64,000 nucleotides of DNA from an uncultured Clostridia bacterium (GCA_934757865.1 CAKVLS010000004.1:42858-106857); one strand, 5' to 3'. Positions 44,433-53,662 are shown, counted from the stretch's first letter. A program made the numbers and translations. The notes: generated by a model from the sequence alone, not told the origin.

Positions 44433-46004
44433 TTATAGGTTGTTATATATACTCTCGGCAACTTTTATTCCGTCTTGAGCGGACGACATTATACCGCCGG
44501 CATAACCAGCACCTTCGCCTACTGGGTATAGACCTTTTAGGCTACTTTCATAATTTTCGTCCCTTACGATAGTTAATGGACAGCTAGACCTACTCTCTAT
44601 TGCTATAAGTAGGTTTTCGTCTTTTGCGAAGTTATGAAGTTTATTATTAAGTAGTGGCAATCCTTCTTTTAGGCTCTCAGTCACAAAGTCTGGAAGACAA
44701 TCTTTAATATTAGTCATAGTTACATTTGGTCTATACGTGTAGTTGATATTGGTTTTTATATCTTCGCCCTTCAAAAAGCTTCCTACACTTTGGGCTGGGG
44801 CGTTGTAGTTACCGCCACCAAGAGCAAAGGCTAATTTTTCGTATTTTTCTTGGAAATATATGCCGGCAAGCGGGCTGATATCTCCGTAGTCTTCTGGTCT
44901 TACATTGACAAGTACGGCACTGTTGGCGTTTTCTTTATCTCTCGCAAAATAACTCATACCGTTGGTTACAATAGTTCCCTCTTCGCTAGATGATGCCACG
45001 ACTTCACCGCCTGGGCACATACAAAATGTAAACACTGATCTACCATTATCTAGGTGCACAGCAAGTTTATAGTCAGCAGCAGGTAGTCCTTCAATCTTTT
45101 CACTGCCATACTGACTCATATTGATATCTTTTTGCTTTTGCTCAATACGGACGCCCATAGCAAATGGTTTTTGTTCTAGTTTGACGCCTTTTTGGTTTAG
45201 CAGCTCAAAGACACTCCTTGCGCTATGTCCTACGCAAAGTAAAACTTTATTTGCGGCAAGTTCTTGCCTTTCGTGAGTTTCTACATTTTCTACTATAATG
45301 CCCGATACTTGATTATCTTTTGTAACAATATCTACAAGTTTGGTGCTGAACATAAACTTGCCACCAAGCGACTTAATATGCTCTCTTATATTCTTTACAA
45401 CATATTTTAATTTGTCGCTGCCAATGTGCGGCTTGTTTATATATGAGATTTCTTTTGGCGCTCCAAAGTCTACAAACTCGTTGGTAACAATTTTGCAATA
45501 ATCGTTATTTAAGTTGGTGTTTAATTTGCCATCACTAAAAGTTCCTGCTCCACCCTCACCAAACTGTACATTAGAATACTTATTTAGCTTGCGAGTTGTC
45601 CAAAAATCAAGCACATCTTTTTCTCTCTCGTCTACCATTTTACCTTGTTCAATAATGACAGGTTTTAGTCCCATACGAGCAAGGGCAAGAGAGGCAAAAA
45701 TCCCAGATGGACCAAAGCCAATTACATAGATTTTTTGATTTGTATTTTTTGTGGCAAATTTAAGTCTTTTTTCAAATTTTTCAAACTTTAATTTTGGGTA
45801 TTTTTTCTCAAGATTTTCTTTTAATTTTACACCTACAGATGCGACATATTTTACATTAGGTTTTTTGCGTGCGTCAACTGAAAGTTTCAAAATCTCAAAG
45901 TCCAAAATGTCTAGACTTTTTACTCTCAAATTTTTACAAATTTGGCTAACAATATCATTTTTTGTATAGCTTATAGGAAGAGATATTTGATCTAATTTTA
46001 GCAT
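44433..46004 (-). CDS. FAD-dependent dehydrogenase (COG2509-like)
   Basis: A 523-residue flavoprotein. An N-terminal 80-residue domain precedes the FAD motif IGFGPSGIFASLALARMGL (about 95-115), then FGEGGAGTFSDGKLNT, the diagnostic segment of COG2509. The C-terminus ends GEGAGYAGGIMSSAQDG, the second FAD contact. The reaction is unknown; members are widespread in anaerobes. Its start overlaps the BaiN-like gene by 7 nt, so two FAD enzymes are coproduced. Confidence 0.88.
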   Translation of the reverse strand: MLKLDQISLPISYTKNDIVSQICKNLRVKSLDILDFEILKLSVDARKKPNVKYVASVGVKLKENLEKKYPKLKFEKFEKRLKFATKNTNQKIYVIGFGPSGIFASLALARMGLKPVIIEQGKMVDEREKDVLDFWTTRKLNKYSNVQFGEGGAGTFSDGKLNTNLNNDYCKIVTNEFVDFGAPKEISYINKPHIGSDKLKYVVKNIREHIKSLGGKFMFSTKLVDIVTKDNQVSGIIVENVETHERQELAANKVLLCVGHSARSVFELLNQKGVKLEQKPFAMGVRIEQKQKDINMSQYGSEKIEGLPAADYKLAVHLDNGRSVFTFCMCPGGEVVASSSEEGTIVTNGMSYFARDKENANSAVLVNVRPEDYGDISPLAGIYFQEKYEKLAFALGGGNYNAPAQSVGSFLKGEDIKTNINYTYRPNVTMTNIKDCLPDFVTESLKEGLPLLNNKLHNFAKDENLLIAIESRSSCPLTIVRDENYESSLKGLYPVGEGAGYAGGIMSSAQDGIKVAESIYNNL

Positions 46005-47143
46005 AGTTTTTCTCCCACAATTCTGCCACTAGTCCAAGCCCATTGTAGGTTATAACCCCCACAAACGCCGTCTATATCGCAAATTTCGCCCGCAAAGTAC
46101 ATGTTTGGGACTTTATCAGCTTGCAAATTCTCGTCCAAAGAGGCAAGTTTTACGCCGCCAGAAAATACTTGGTTGTTATCAAAATATCCGTCAATATGGT
46201 ATGTCAAATTTTTGATAGCATGAGCTAATTTTTCAAGTTCTTCATCAGTAAGTTTTAGGCTGTTTTTGTTGGTGTTAACTTTGCTATTTTTGAATATTTC
46301 GTTAGCTACCGAGCTCATAAACATACCAACAAAAAGTTTGTCTGCATTAACATTAAGCTCCGTTCTTTTGCGGAGTTTTTTAACTAGTTCACTTTCACTC
46401 ATATTAGGCAAAATATCTATAATAATTTCGCCGCAAAAGTTACCACTTCTTGCAAAGATGCTAGATAGATTAAATACTACAATTCCGCTTATTCCGCCGT
46501 CCTTAAATAATACTTCTCCGCACTCACTTTTTGTGACATTTCCGCACTTAGCAGTTACTAGTACATCCGCAAGTTTTACGCCGTTTAGGTCTTTTATTTG
46601 GCTACTTTTTAGGGCTACCAAACTTGGGACAAAAGGCTTAACATCTATGCCAAGCTTTTTTATATTTTCTAACATTGCACCGCCGCCACAAGCAACAACT
46701 AGTCTATTGCACTCGTAAGTTTCTTTGTCAGTGGTTACTAAGTAGGTCTTACCATTTCTCTCTATATTTTTAACACTTTCGCCCAAGATCGCATCAATAT
46801 TTTGCAACCTATTTAGAATAACATCAACGACAGATTTTGCGCTATTAGATATAGGATAAACTCTGCCCTCGCTATCTGCATAAGTTTCAAGCCCAATACC
46901 TTCAAAAAACTCAAGAGTCTTCTTCTCGTCAAATCTTTTCAAAAATTTGTCAATATTTTCGTTAAAGTATTCGCTTGACATATTAGTATTAGTAAGATTA
47001 CATCTGCCGTTGCCAGTTACCATCAACTTTTTGGCTAGGCTCTTACCGCTGTCCATTATTGCTAAACTCTTATCACGAGCAGTCATTGCAGCCATGCAGC
47101 CGCTAGCTCCGCCGCCGATAATTATTGTGTTACATTTTCTCAT
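45998..47143 (-). CDS. BaiN/HI0933-family FAD oxidoreductase
   Basis: A 381-residue flavoprotein of the aminoacetone oxidase/BaiN-type family (YhiN). The FAD motif is IIGGGASGCMAA (8-19), with KLMVTGNGRCNLTN and the C-terminal FAGEICDIDGVCGGYNLQWAW, both diagnostic. Family members are often annotated as NAD(P)/FAD-dependent oxidoreductases, with some linked to bile acid dehydroxylation (BaiN), but substrate here is unknown. First gene of the two-gene FAD unit. Confidence 0.9.
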   Translation of the reverse strand: MRKCNTIIIGGGASGCMAAMTARDKSLAIMDSGKSLAKKLMVTGNGRCNLTNTNMSSEYFNENIDKFLKRFDEKKTLEFFEGIGLETYADSEGRVYPISNSAKSVVDVILNRLQNIDAILGESVKNIERNGKTYLVTTDKETYECNRLVVACGGGAMLENIKKLGIDVKPFVPSLVALKSSQIKDLNGVKLADVLVTAKCGNVTKSECGEVLFKDGGISGIVVFNLSSIFARSGNFCGEIIIDILPNMSESELVKKLRKRTELNVNADKLFVGMFMSSVANEIFKNSKVNTNKNSLKLTDEELEKLAHAIKNLTYHIDGYFDNNQVFSGGVKLASLDENLQADKVPNMYFAGEICDIDGVCGGYNLQWAWTSGRIVGEKLC

Positions 47144-47204
47144 ACTTTCTCCAACTATTTTTGATTATACCATACTATGGGTAAAAAATAAAAAGAAATA
47201 ATAA

Positions 47205-47236
47205 AAAAAGCCCAGCAATATTGCAAAGGCTTTTTG
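47205..47236 (-). terminator. Rho-independent terminator
   Basis: AAAGCC / GGCTTT stem with loop containing GCAATATTGC, followed by T5 on one side and A7 on the other. Confidence 0.7.
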
Positions 47237-47274
47237 TTTATCAAAGTTATCAAAATTAAAATATAACTTATATA

Positions 47275-47997
47275 TTAGTAGTTTTCTAGTATTGCGTTCA
47301 TATCTAGTATGTCGGCACTGGTTATAATGCCTATTGGACGCTCATTATATCCGCCATTTGGGGTTATAAGTATTACATTAAGTTTGCGGTCTACATAGAA
47401 TAGGTTTAGGGCTTTTTCAATAGTCAAATCTTTGTCTGCAACCTTGAAATATTTACCTTCAACAGCAACATCTATTACGGCGTCTTTGATTTGCGTTTCG
47501 TTAAGGTATTTGTCCATATCTGTGCCGCTTGCAAGCTCTTTGCCAATAATTCCTATAATGTCTCTACCATTAGCTACACCTACAAGTTTGTTATCCTCGT
47601 ATATAGGCAAATTAAAGAATCCTGTCTCGGACATTTTTTCTAGTACCTGTCTTATAGAGGCACTTGCATTTTCGCACAAAACATCTTTGCTAGCTATTTT
47701 TTCTAGTGCTGTAGGTGGAGTGCAGATAAGTTTAGCTATTTTTTCTAGTTCCAAAACAACATCTTCATGAGGCTCGGCTATTATATAGTTAGGGTTAGAT
47801 TTGTGAACGATAGAGTTACGAAGTCTACCATAGTCGATAAGAGATTCCTCATATTTTCTTACTACTGAGTTAAGAGTAACGGCTTTTCGCACCATATCCG
47901 AAAATGTGATACTACGCTTAAATCCATAAATTGTACGCAAAGAATAGTCAATCTCGTTGTATGCGACAATAAATCTTTCTGCTAAGGTTTTTGGCAT
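47275..47997 (-). CDS. CBS-pair protein with HEPN-like N-terminus
   Basis: A 240-residue protein. Residues about 1-85 are helical and contain RNSIVH (Arg60 to His65), an Rx4H motif of the kind seen in HEPN domains (nucleic-acid-cutting or nucleotide-binding helical bundles). Residues about 90-150 and 165-235 form two CBS domains (TGFFNLPIYEDNKLVGVANGRDI and PIGIITSADILD), which bind adenine nucleotides. The combination suggests a nucleotide-gated activity. No toxin/antitoxin partner is adjacent, and the HEPN call rests on one motif. Confidence 0.65.
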   Translation of the reverse strand: MPKTLAERFIVAYNEIDYSLRTIYGFKRSITFSDMVRKAVTLNSVVRKYEESLIDYGRLRNSIVHKSNPNYIIAEPHEDVVLELEKIAKLICTPPTALEKIASKDVLCENASASIRQVLEKMSETGFFNLPIYEDNKLVGVANGRDIIGIIGKELASGTDMDKYLNETQIKDAVIDVAVEGKYFKVADKDLTIEKALNLFYVDRKLNVILITPNGGYNERPIGIITSADILDMNAILENY

Positions 47998-48086
47998 ATT
48001 ACTCCCCCTCGAAGTTGTTTGTATAAAAATATTAGCATATTTTGGTCAAAATATCAAATAAATAGATTATTATTATTAAATAAATG

Positions 48087-48115
48087 TTGCAAAAAAGTAT
48101 GTTTTTGTTTATAAT
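48087..48115 (+). promoter_or_regulatory. SRP RNA promoter
   Basis: TTGCAA, 17 bp, TATAAT, ending about 6 bp before the 5' end of the SRP RNA. Confidence 0.8.
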
Positions 48116-48119
48116 AATA

Positions 48120-48390
48120 TTGCTATGCTAGACGGGGAGCTAGCGGTGCCCTATACCTGCAATCCGCTACAGCAGGGTCGAATGACTTTTCTCGGCGAAA
48201 GACTTTCGGTAAGAGATGCCTTGATAGATGTTGAGATTAAGGTCTTATGCAATTGTTACCTATGAACCATGTCAGAGCTTGACCGCAGCAGCATTAAGTA
48301 GACCTAATGATGTGCCATAAGGAAGCTTTAATGGAGTTTTAGAGGTAGAAATCTGCCTGGAGCCTTTCGACAAAATTAGTCGCATAGCTT
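48120..48390 (+). ncRNA. ffs: signal recognition particle RNA, long Bacillus-type
   Basis: Scaffold RNA of the signal recognition particle. The 5' part, GACGGGGAGCTAGCGGTGCCC and CTGCAATCCGCTAC, matches the Alu domain of Bacillus scRNA, and GAACCATGTCAG plus CAGCAGCATTAAG flank the Ffh-binding helix 8. The 5' GCTATGC (48122-48128) pairs with GCATAGC (48382-48388), closing the molecule at about 270 nt. The tip of helix 8 differs from the usual UCC-GGAA-GGA: it reads AGCUUGACCGC, best drawn as GC/GC closing a hexaloop UUGACC. Confidence 0.92.
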
Positions 48391-48401
48391 TATAAACAAG
48401 C

Positions 48402-48436
48402 CCGCAGGTGTAAAGATAATTTATACCTGCTTTTTA
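48402..48436 (+). terminator. terminator of SRP RNA
   Basis: GCAGGTGTAAA / TTTATACCTGC stem with one mismatch followed by T5, directly after the SRP RNA and 17 nt before the next ATG. Confidence 0.75.
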
Positions 48437-48452
48437 ATAAAGGAGAAAAACA

Positions 48453-50024
48453 ATGATAAAGTTCAAAGCAAAAAGTATCGAAAATGTAGCCGAGAGAGCC
48501 AAAGAAAGAATGCTTGGCAAGACCGGCGAAGGCGTAAGAATTGGTATACTTGTATCTAGCGACAACTTTTCTGGTGGAAGAAATTATAGCATGAAACTTG
48601 CTTACAATGTTCAAAATAGCATTTTGAAGACTGGATTTGAGACAGAGATAATCACCCTACCTACCCTATGCGACAACTACAAAGAGTACACTAGCGAAAA
48701 CAACTTTATCAATATCTACAAAGAGCAACTAGCTAGCATGGTAGAACTACTTCTTACCGAAAAGTCATATGACGGCCTAGTAATTATCCCAAAAGGTATA
48801 TCAAGTAAGATTGGTATGCTAAGAGGCGCTTTTAGACTAAATCTTCCTACACTTGTATTAACAGAAGGTCCTTCTAGCTGTCAAAATGGCGCTACTCTAA
48901 AAGACTTAACACTTCTTGCAGGTCTTGTTGCTAAGGGCAAAGCATCATCTTTTGATATGCAAACAACAGAAAACACTCAAATAGAATATGTGGGCGATGG
49001 TGCAGACTTCAACTCTTCTAATATAATCAATATTATACTAGAAGTTATGTGTCTTTCTATCATGGGCAATAGCACAACATTTGCTAGCACCATAACTCGT
49101 GAGAACCTAGCAGAAACTACTGCAAAAACTATTGTATCTCTTACAAAGGACAGATTTAGCCCTAGAAAGCTAATAACTAAGAAAGTAATTAGTAATGCAA
49201 TCATCACTAACTTTGCTCTAGGTGGCAGTACTGTAGCTCTAAATAGCATATTAGAGCTAGCTCGTGAACTTGATATAGACATGCCTTTTGACAAAGCTCT
49301 TGCTCTTCAAAAAGGTGTTCCCACTCTATACGATACATCTAGCAAGAATATGACAAACTACGCAGAAGACGGCGGAACAGCTGCCCTACTTAAAGCCTTA
49401 TCTAATCTAAAACTACTAGATGAAAATTCTAAAACATACACAAACATAACTCTTGGCGAAGCTCTAAAAACTATCAAAGATACAGGCGCATTTGAAAAAT
49501 GTTCTAAAGAGAGTTTAACTGAATTACACGGAAATCTTATTGACAGAAGAGGTCTTGCAAAAGCCCTAAATATTGCTGGCAAAGAAGTAATAAATGGCAA
49601 AGCAAGAGTATTTGATTGTGACGACTCAGCAAGTTATGCAGTACTTGCAAAAAGCATTAAGCCAGAAACAATAATTGTTATCAAAAATGGCTCTAACTCT
49701 TGTGGAGGTGGAAATGTTCCTTACCAAACAGTAAGAGCGCTAGAAGCTTTTGATTTACTTGATTCTGTTGTAGTACTAACTGAGAGCGATATTCCAGACG
49801 GAACAAAAGCTATGGTTATCGGCAACATTTTACCAAACGGCGATGACGGAGCATTAAGAATAGTACAAGATGATGACGAGATAGAAGTTGACTTCAACAA
49901 AGGCAGAGTTAACATTGACCTAAACAACAAAGAAATATCTCAAAGACAAAGAAAGTTTGTAAAGGATCATAAACAACTTCCAACCTTTGTAAAACAATAT
50001 ATCAAACTAACTGAGAATAAGTAA
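48453..50024 (+). CDS. IlvD/Edd-fold protein lacking Fe-S ligands
   Basis: A 523-residue relative of dihydroxy-acid and phosphogluconate dehydratases: GMLRGAFRLNLPTLVLTEGP, NAIITNFALGGSTVALNSILELA and KARVFDCDDSASYAVL follow the family pattern. The first cluster Cys (CDKxxPGM) is lost in LVIIPKGISSKIGM (109-122), the CPGxGxCGGM block reads EYVGDGADFNSSN (178-190), and the catalytic-serine block RFSGGT is now TESDIPDGT (443-451). It should not hold the usual cluster or dehydrate. AAAGGAG precedes the ATG; it directly follows the SRP RNA terminator. Confidence 0.8.
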   Translation: MIKFKAKSIENVAERAKERMLGKTGEGVRIGILVSSDNFSGGRNYSMKLAYNVQNSILKTGFETEIITLPTLCDNYKEYTSENNFINIYKEQLASMVELLLTEKSYDGLVIIPKGISSKIGMLRGAFRLNLPTLVLTEGPSSCQNGATLKDLTLLAGLVAKGKASSFDMQTTENTQIEYVGDGADFNSSNIINIILEVMCLSIMGNSTTFASTITRENLAETTAKTIVSLTKDRFSPRKLITKKVISNAIITNFALGGSTVALNSILELARELDIDMPFDKALALQKGVPTLYDTSSKNMTNYAEDGGTAALLKALSNLKLLDENSKTYTNITLGEALKTIKDTGAFEKCSKESLTELHGNLIDRRGLAKALNIAGKEVINGKARVFDCDDSASYAVLAKSIKPETIIVIKNGSNSCGGGNVPYQTVRALEAFDLLDSVVVLTESDIPDGTKAMVIGNILPNGDDGALRIVQDDDEIEVDFNKGRVNIDLNNKEISQRQRKFVKDHKQLPTFVKQYIKLTENK

Positions 50025-50032
50025 CAAAAAAT

Positions 50033-50064
50033 AAAAAAGAGGTATTAACTTGCCTCTTTTTTTT
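50033..50064 (+). terminator. terminator after IlvD-like gene
   Basis: AGAGG / CCTCT stem, A6 before and T8 after. Confidence 0.75.
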
Positions 50065-50084
50065 ACTTTTAACTATCTGTTTAA

Positions 50085-50759
50085 TTATTTTTCATCTTCT
50101 ATCTGCCAGTCGATTGGAGTTTTGCCAATGCTTTTTAGGTACTCGTTAGTTCTACTAAAAGGCTTAGAGCCAAAAAATCCATTGTATGCAGATAGTGGGC
50201 TTGGGTGTGCGGACTCTATCACAAAGTGATGAGATAGGTCGATGCCTTTGACTATGCTTTTAGCACCGTTACCCCATAGTATGAATACGATAGGGTCTTG
50301 TCTCTCGGCAAGTAGCTCTATAATCCTATGCGTTAGATTTTCCCAGCCCCTACCCTTATGACTATAAGCTTGCCCTGCTCTAACAGTTAGCACACTATTA
50401 AGTAGTAGCACTCCTTGTTTTGCCCATTTGGTCAAATTACCACTCTTAGGAATATAGCAACCAAGATCTGTGTTTAGCTCTTTGTATATATTGACAAGGC
50501 TAGGTGGCGGAGCGACTTTCTCTACCGAAAAGCAAAGCCCGTGGGCTTGACCTTCGTTAATATATGGGTCTTGCCCGATAATTACTACTTTGACATCATC
50601 ATATTTGATAAGATTAAGTGCATTAAAAACATTTTCTGCCTTAGGGTATATAGTTCTCGTATTATATTCGGTTTTCAAAAACTCTTGAAGAGATTTGAAA
50701 TAATCTTTATTCCACTCGTCTTTTAGAAGGTCGTACCAATTTTTTGTTATATAAAACAT
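50085..50759 (-). CDS. ung: uracil-DNA glycosylase
   Basis: A 224-residue family 1 UDG that removes uracil from DNA. Motif A GQDPYINEG (62-70) has the catalytic Asp; the C-terminal HPSPLSAYNGFFGSKPF loop is intact. Tyr66 and the following residues read PYIN in place of the common PYH, a mild variant. It converges with the IlvD-like gene and is followed by the shared terminator region. Confidence 0.95.
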   Translation of the reverse strand: MFYITKNWYDLLKDEWNKDYFKSLQEFLKTEYNTRTIYPKAENVFNALNLIKYDDVKVVIIGQDPYINEGQAHGLCFSVEKVAPPPSLVNIYKELNTDLGCYIPKSGNLTKWAKQGVLLLNSVLTVRAGQAYSHKGRGWENLTHRIIELLAERQDPIVFILWGNGAKSIVKGIDLSHHFVIESAHPSPLSAYNGFFGSKPFSRTNEYLKSIGKTPIDWQIEDEK

Positions 50760-50810
50760 CTCTTTTCCTCTATATTTTATTATACAACAAAATAGCTATC
50801 TCCACAATAA

Positions 50811-50840
50811 AAAAACTGCATTTGTTAAACGCAGTTTATT
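50811..50840 (-). terminator. glmM terminator
   Basis: AAACTGC / GCAGTTT stem overlapping the last codons of glmM, with A/T runs on both sides. Confidence 0.7.
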
Positions 50841-52144
50841 TGTATAAAGTTTGAAATCTCATCTGCAATAAGCCTGCACTTGTCGTAAGAATCGCCTTCT
50901 ACCATTATTCTTATGATATTTTCTGTACCGCTAGGGCGGACGACTAGTCTAATGTCTTCATTTTCGCTTTTGACTTTTTCTATATATTCATTAACTTTTG
51001 AGTTGGACAAAAAGCCCTCTTTAACCTTTTTGCTAACTTTGATATTGACAAAAACTTGCGGAAGTTCTGGAACTTTTGTTAATCCGCCTTTTTTGATGAC
51101 ATTGAGCATTATAAGGCTTGTCATCACGCCGTCTCCTGTATTAGTAAACTCATAAGGTATAATATGTCCAGCCTTTTCGCCACCTAGAGATAACTTGTCT
51201 TTGACCAGCCTATCTACTATATACTTATCTCCAACATCTTCTCTTATTAGTTTGATACCCTCTTTTTTAAGAGCCTTTTCAAGACCTAAATTGGTCATAG
51301 TTGTACCTACAACAGTTGCCTTTTTTAGTTTGTTCTTTTTGTCAAGATATAGAGCTAAATTGTATAAGATATCATCACCGTCAAATAGCTCTCCTTGGCT
51401 ATCTACCATAACCACCCTATCGCCGTCTCCGTCAAAAGCAAAGCCAAAGTCTAAGTTGTTGCTAACGACAAAGTTAGCAAGGCTTTTTGTGTCGGTAGCT
51501 CCGCACTCAAAGTTTACTTTGCGAGGGTTTTGGCTTATGTTGATGATAAAGACATTTTTGAAATTGTTATCAAAGAGTTTTTGGAGTATCTTATAAGTTA
51601 CGCCGTTGGCACAGTCAAACGCCACCGAGAAGTCAAAGTATTTATCTTTGATCAAACTTTTTAGATAGCTAAAATATTTACCGCCGAGATTGTATTTAAT
51701 CAAAAGTTTACCGCATTTGCTAGCGGGGGCTATTGAAAAGTTGTTTAGGCTCTTATATATTTTTGTAAGTATTTTTTCTTCTTTTACGCCGAGTTTTTCG
51801 CCGTTGGATTTGAAGATTTTTATACCATTGTACTCGTACGAGTTGTGGCTAGCAGTTATCATAACTCCCACCCCAAAACCAAAGTTTCTTGTCGTATAAG
51901 ATAGGCTCGGCGTAGTTGTCACGCCCATATAAGTAACAAAAACACCCATAGACATAGCACCGCTCACAAAACTTGTAAGCAGTATATCGCCAGAACTACG
52001 GGTGTCTTTTGCTATCAAAATTTGAGATTTTTCTTTATCTTTGGTATAGAGAGCAAGAGCTCTACCTATGTCGTAAGCAAGTGTTGGGGTTATCTCTTCC
52101 CCAAAGATTCCTCTTACGCCATCAGTACCAAATATTTTTTGCAT
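50825..52144 (-). CDS. glmM: phosphoglucosamine mutase
   Basis: Converts glucosamine 6-phosphate to glucosamine 1-phosphate for peptidoglycan and surface polymers. The N-terminal GTDGVRG, the phosphoserine loop ITASHNSYEYNG (Ser99), the metal loop AFDGDGDR, and the sugar loop GGEKAGH identify a GlmM of 439 residues, close to the usual length. It is encoded just downstream of trxB, 8 nt apart, so the two are likely cotranscribed. Confidence 0.96.
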   Translation of the reverse strand: MQKIFGTDGVRGIFGEEITPTLAYDIGRALALYTKDKEKSQILIAKDTRSSGDILLTSFVSGAMSMGVFVTYMGVTTTPSLSYTTRNFGFGVGVMITASHNSYEYNGIKIFKSNGEKLGVKEEKILTKIYKSLNNFSIAPASKCGKLLIKYNLGGKYFSYLKSLIKDKYFDFSVAFDCANGVTYKILQKLFDNNFKNVFIINISQNPRKVNFECGATDTKSLANFVVSNNLDFGFAFDGDGDRVVMVDSQGELFDGDDILYNLALYLDKKNKLKKATVVGTTMTNLGLEKALKKEGIKLIREDVGDKYIVDRLVKDKLSLGGEKAGHIIPYEFTNTGDGVMTSLIMLNVIKKGGLTKVPELPQVFVNIKVSKKVKEGFLSNSKVNEYIEKVKSENEDIRLVVRPSGTENIIRIMVEGDSYDKCRLIADEISNFIQINCV

Positions 52145-52152
52145 ATTCTTTC

Positions 52153-53073
52153 CTATTTATTACTTTTTATATATTGGAAAGCGGCTGTCGCAGCGATTGC
52201 ACCATCACTACAAGCGGTTACTATTTGTTTAAGTGGAGATTGTCTTATATCTCCTGCAGCAAATACTCCGTCTACACTTGTTCTCATCTTTTCATCGGTC
52301 ACAATGTAGCCAGTTTCGCTTATAGCAACAGATTTATCAATAACTTCTGTATCTGGGCCTCTACCTATTGATACAAAAAGTCCATCAATATCAAGTTTAG
52401 ATGTTTGTTTAGTAGGGATATTTTCAACTATTATATCTTCTAGTTTTCCGTTACCTTCTACTTTATTAACCTTGGCACAAAGTACAAGTTCAATATTTTT
52501 TTGAGATTTGACATCTTTTACCAAAATATTGTCCCCTCTAAACTCATCTCTTCTATGTATTAGGTATACTTTTTTGGCGATGTTAGACATATATACAGCG
52601 TCTTCTAGTGCTGAGTTACCCCCACCAACTACAGCGACAGTTTTGTCCTTGTATAAATTGCCATCACAAGTAGCACAATAACTGATACCTTTACCAAAGA
52701 AGGCTTTTTCGCCCTCGGCAGCAAGCTTACGAGTAGCCGCCCCTAAACATATTATGACTGTACGAGCTTTATATGTTCCATTAAAAGTCTTAACGACTTT
52801 GATATTTTGGCTAAAATCTGTACCAGAAACTTCTTCAAAAATAGTCTCAACCCCAAGTGATGTAGCATGCTCAAACATTAAGTTTGCTAGCTCAGCACCG
52901 CCGATTTTTTGGAAGCCTGGGTAGTTGCAAACTTCACTAGTAATTGCAACTGCGCCACCCGGCATAGTCTTCTCTATCATAAGTACACTAAGCCCTGCAC
53001 GCCTTGCATAAATGCCTGCTGTAAAACCCGCAGGACCAGCGCCTATTATAATCATATCATATATATCTAACAT
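52153..53073 (-). CDS. trxB: thioredoxin reductase
   Basis: A 306-residue flavoprotein that reduces thioredoxin with NADPH. FAD motif IIGAGPAGFTAGIYARRAGL, the redox disulfide CATCDG, the NAD(P)H motif VGGGNSALEDA and the C-terminal FAAGDIRQSPLKQIVTA are all present. The start at 53073 follows AAGGAGCAATTT and gives MLDIYDMIIIGAGPAG; the ORF up to 53109 is rejected. It shares a unit with glmM. Confidence 0.96.
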   Translation of the reverse strand: MLDIYDMIIIGAGPAGFTAGIYARRAGLSVLMIEKTMPGGAVAITSEVCNYPGFQKIGGAELANLMFEHATSLGVETIFEEVSGTDFSQNIKVVKTFNGTYKARTVIICLGAATRKLAAEGEKAFFGKGISYCATCDGNLYKDKTVAVVGGGNSALEDAVYMSNIAKKVYLIHRRDEFRGDNILVKDVKSQKNIELVLCAKVNKVEGNGKLEDIIVENIPTKQTSKLDIDGLFVSIGRGPDTEVIDKSVAISETGYIVTDEKMRTSVDGVFAAGDIRQSPLKQIVTACSDGAIAATAAFQYIKSNK

Positions 53074-53165
53074 AAATTGCTCCTTATCACTTGTTACATT
53101 ATATACCACAAACTCAAAAAGTCAAAAGCAATTAAACATAATTTTGTCTAAAAAATTTTTACAAA

Positions 53166-53208
53166 ATACCATAAAAAAATACCCACAAAAATGTGAGTAT
53201 TTTTTGTA
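53166..53208 (-). terminator. terminator of rplM-rpsI operon
   Basis: AAATAC-CACA / TGTG-GTATTT stem with one mismatch, T6 on the minus-strand side. Confidence 0.7.
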
Positions 53209-53212
53209 AATA

Positions 53213-53662
53213 TTATCTCTTGCTGAATTGTGGAGCTTTACGAGCTTTCTTCAAGCCGTATTTCTTTCTCTCTTTCATTCTGCTATCACGAGTTAAGAAG
53301 CCTGCTTTCTTTAGCTCAGCTTTGTAAGTTTCGCTTTGCTCAACTAATGCTCTAGCGATAGCTTGTCTAATAGCACCTGCTTGACCAGTGAAACCGCCAC
53401 CTTGTACGTTAACAGTTACATCATATTTGTCAAGAGTGTTAGTTAGAGTAAGTGGTTGACGAACAATAAGTTTAAGTGTCTCTAGGTCAAAGTACTCATC
53501 AATATCTCTCTTGTTGATAGTGATTTTACCATTACCAGATGTCAATTTTACTCTAGCGATTGATTTCTTTCTTCTTCCAGTTAGGATAGGAGCTGTAGCT
53601 ACTTTTTTAGCTTTTGCAGCTTTCTTTGCTGGGGCTTTAACTTCTTTTACTTCTTCTGCCAT
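53213..53662 (-). CDS. rpsI: 30S ribosomal protein S9
   Basis: A 149-residue ribosomal protein. [19 protein letters not shown] and the C-terminal [24 protein letters not shown] are classic S9. A Lys/Ala-rich N-terminal extension of about 26 residues ([12 protein letters not shown]) lengthens it beyond the usual 130. Its ATG overlaps the rplM stop by one base (TAATG), so the two are coupled. Confidence 0.98.
   Translation of the reverse strand: MAEEVKEVKAPAKKAAKAKKVATAPILTGRRKKSIARVKLTSGNGKITINKRDIDEYFDLETLKLIVRQPLTLTNTLDKYDVTVNVQGGGFTGQAGAIRQAIARALVEQSETYKAELKKAGFLTRDSRMKERKKYGLKKARKAPQFSKR

Noticed and set aside
46266..46718. 150-codon + strand ORF
   Set aside because: It lies entirely antisense to the BaiN-like FAD gene, whose family motifs are clear, and reads as low-complexity Ser/Thr/Leu sequence.
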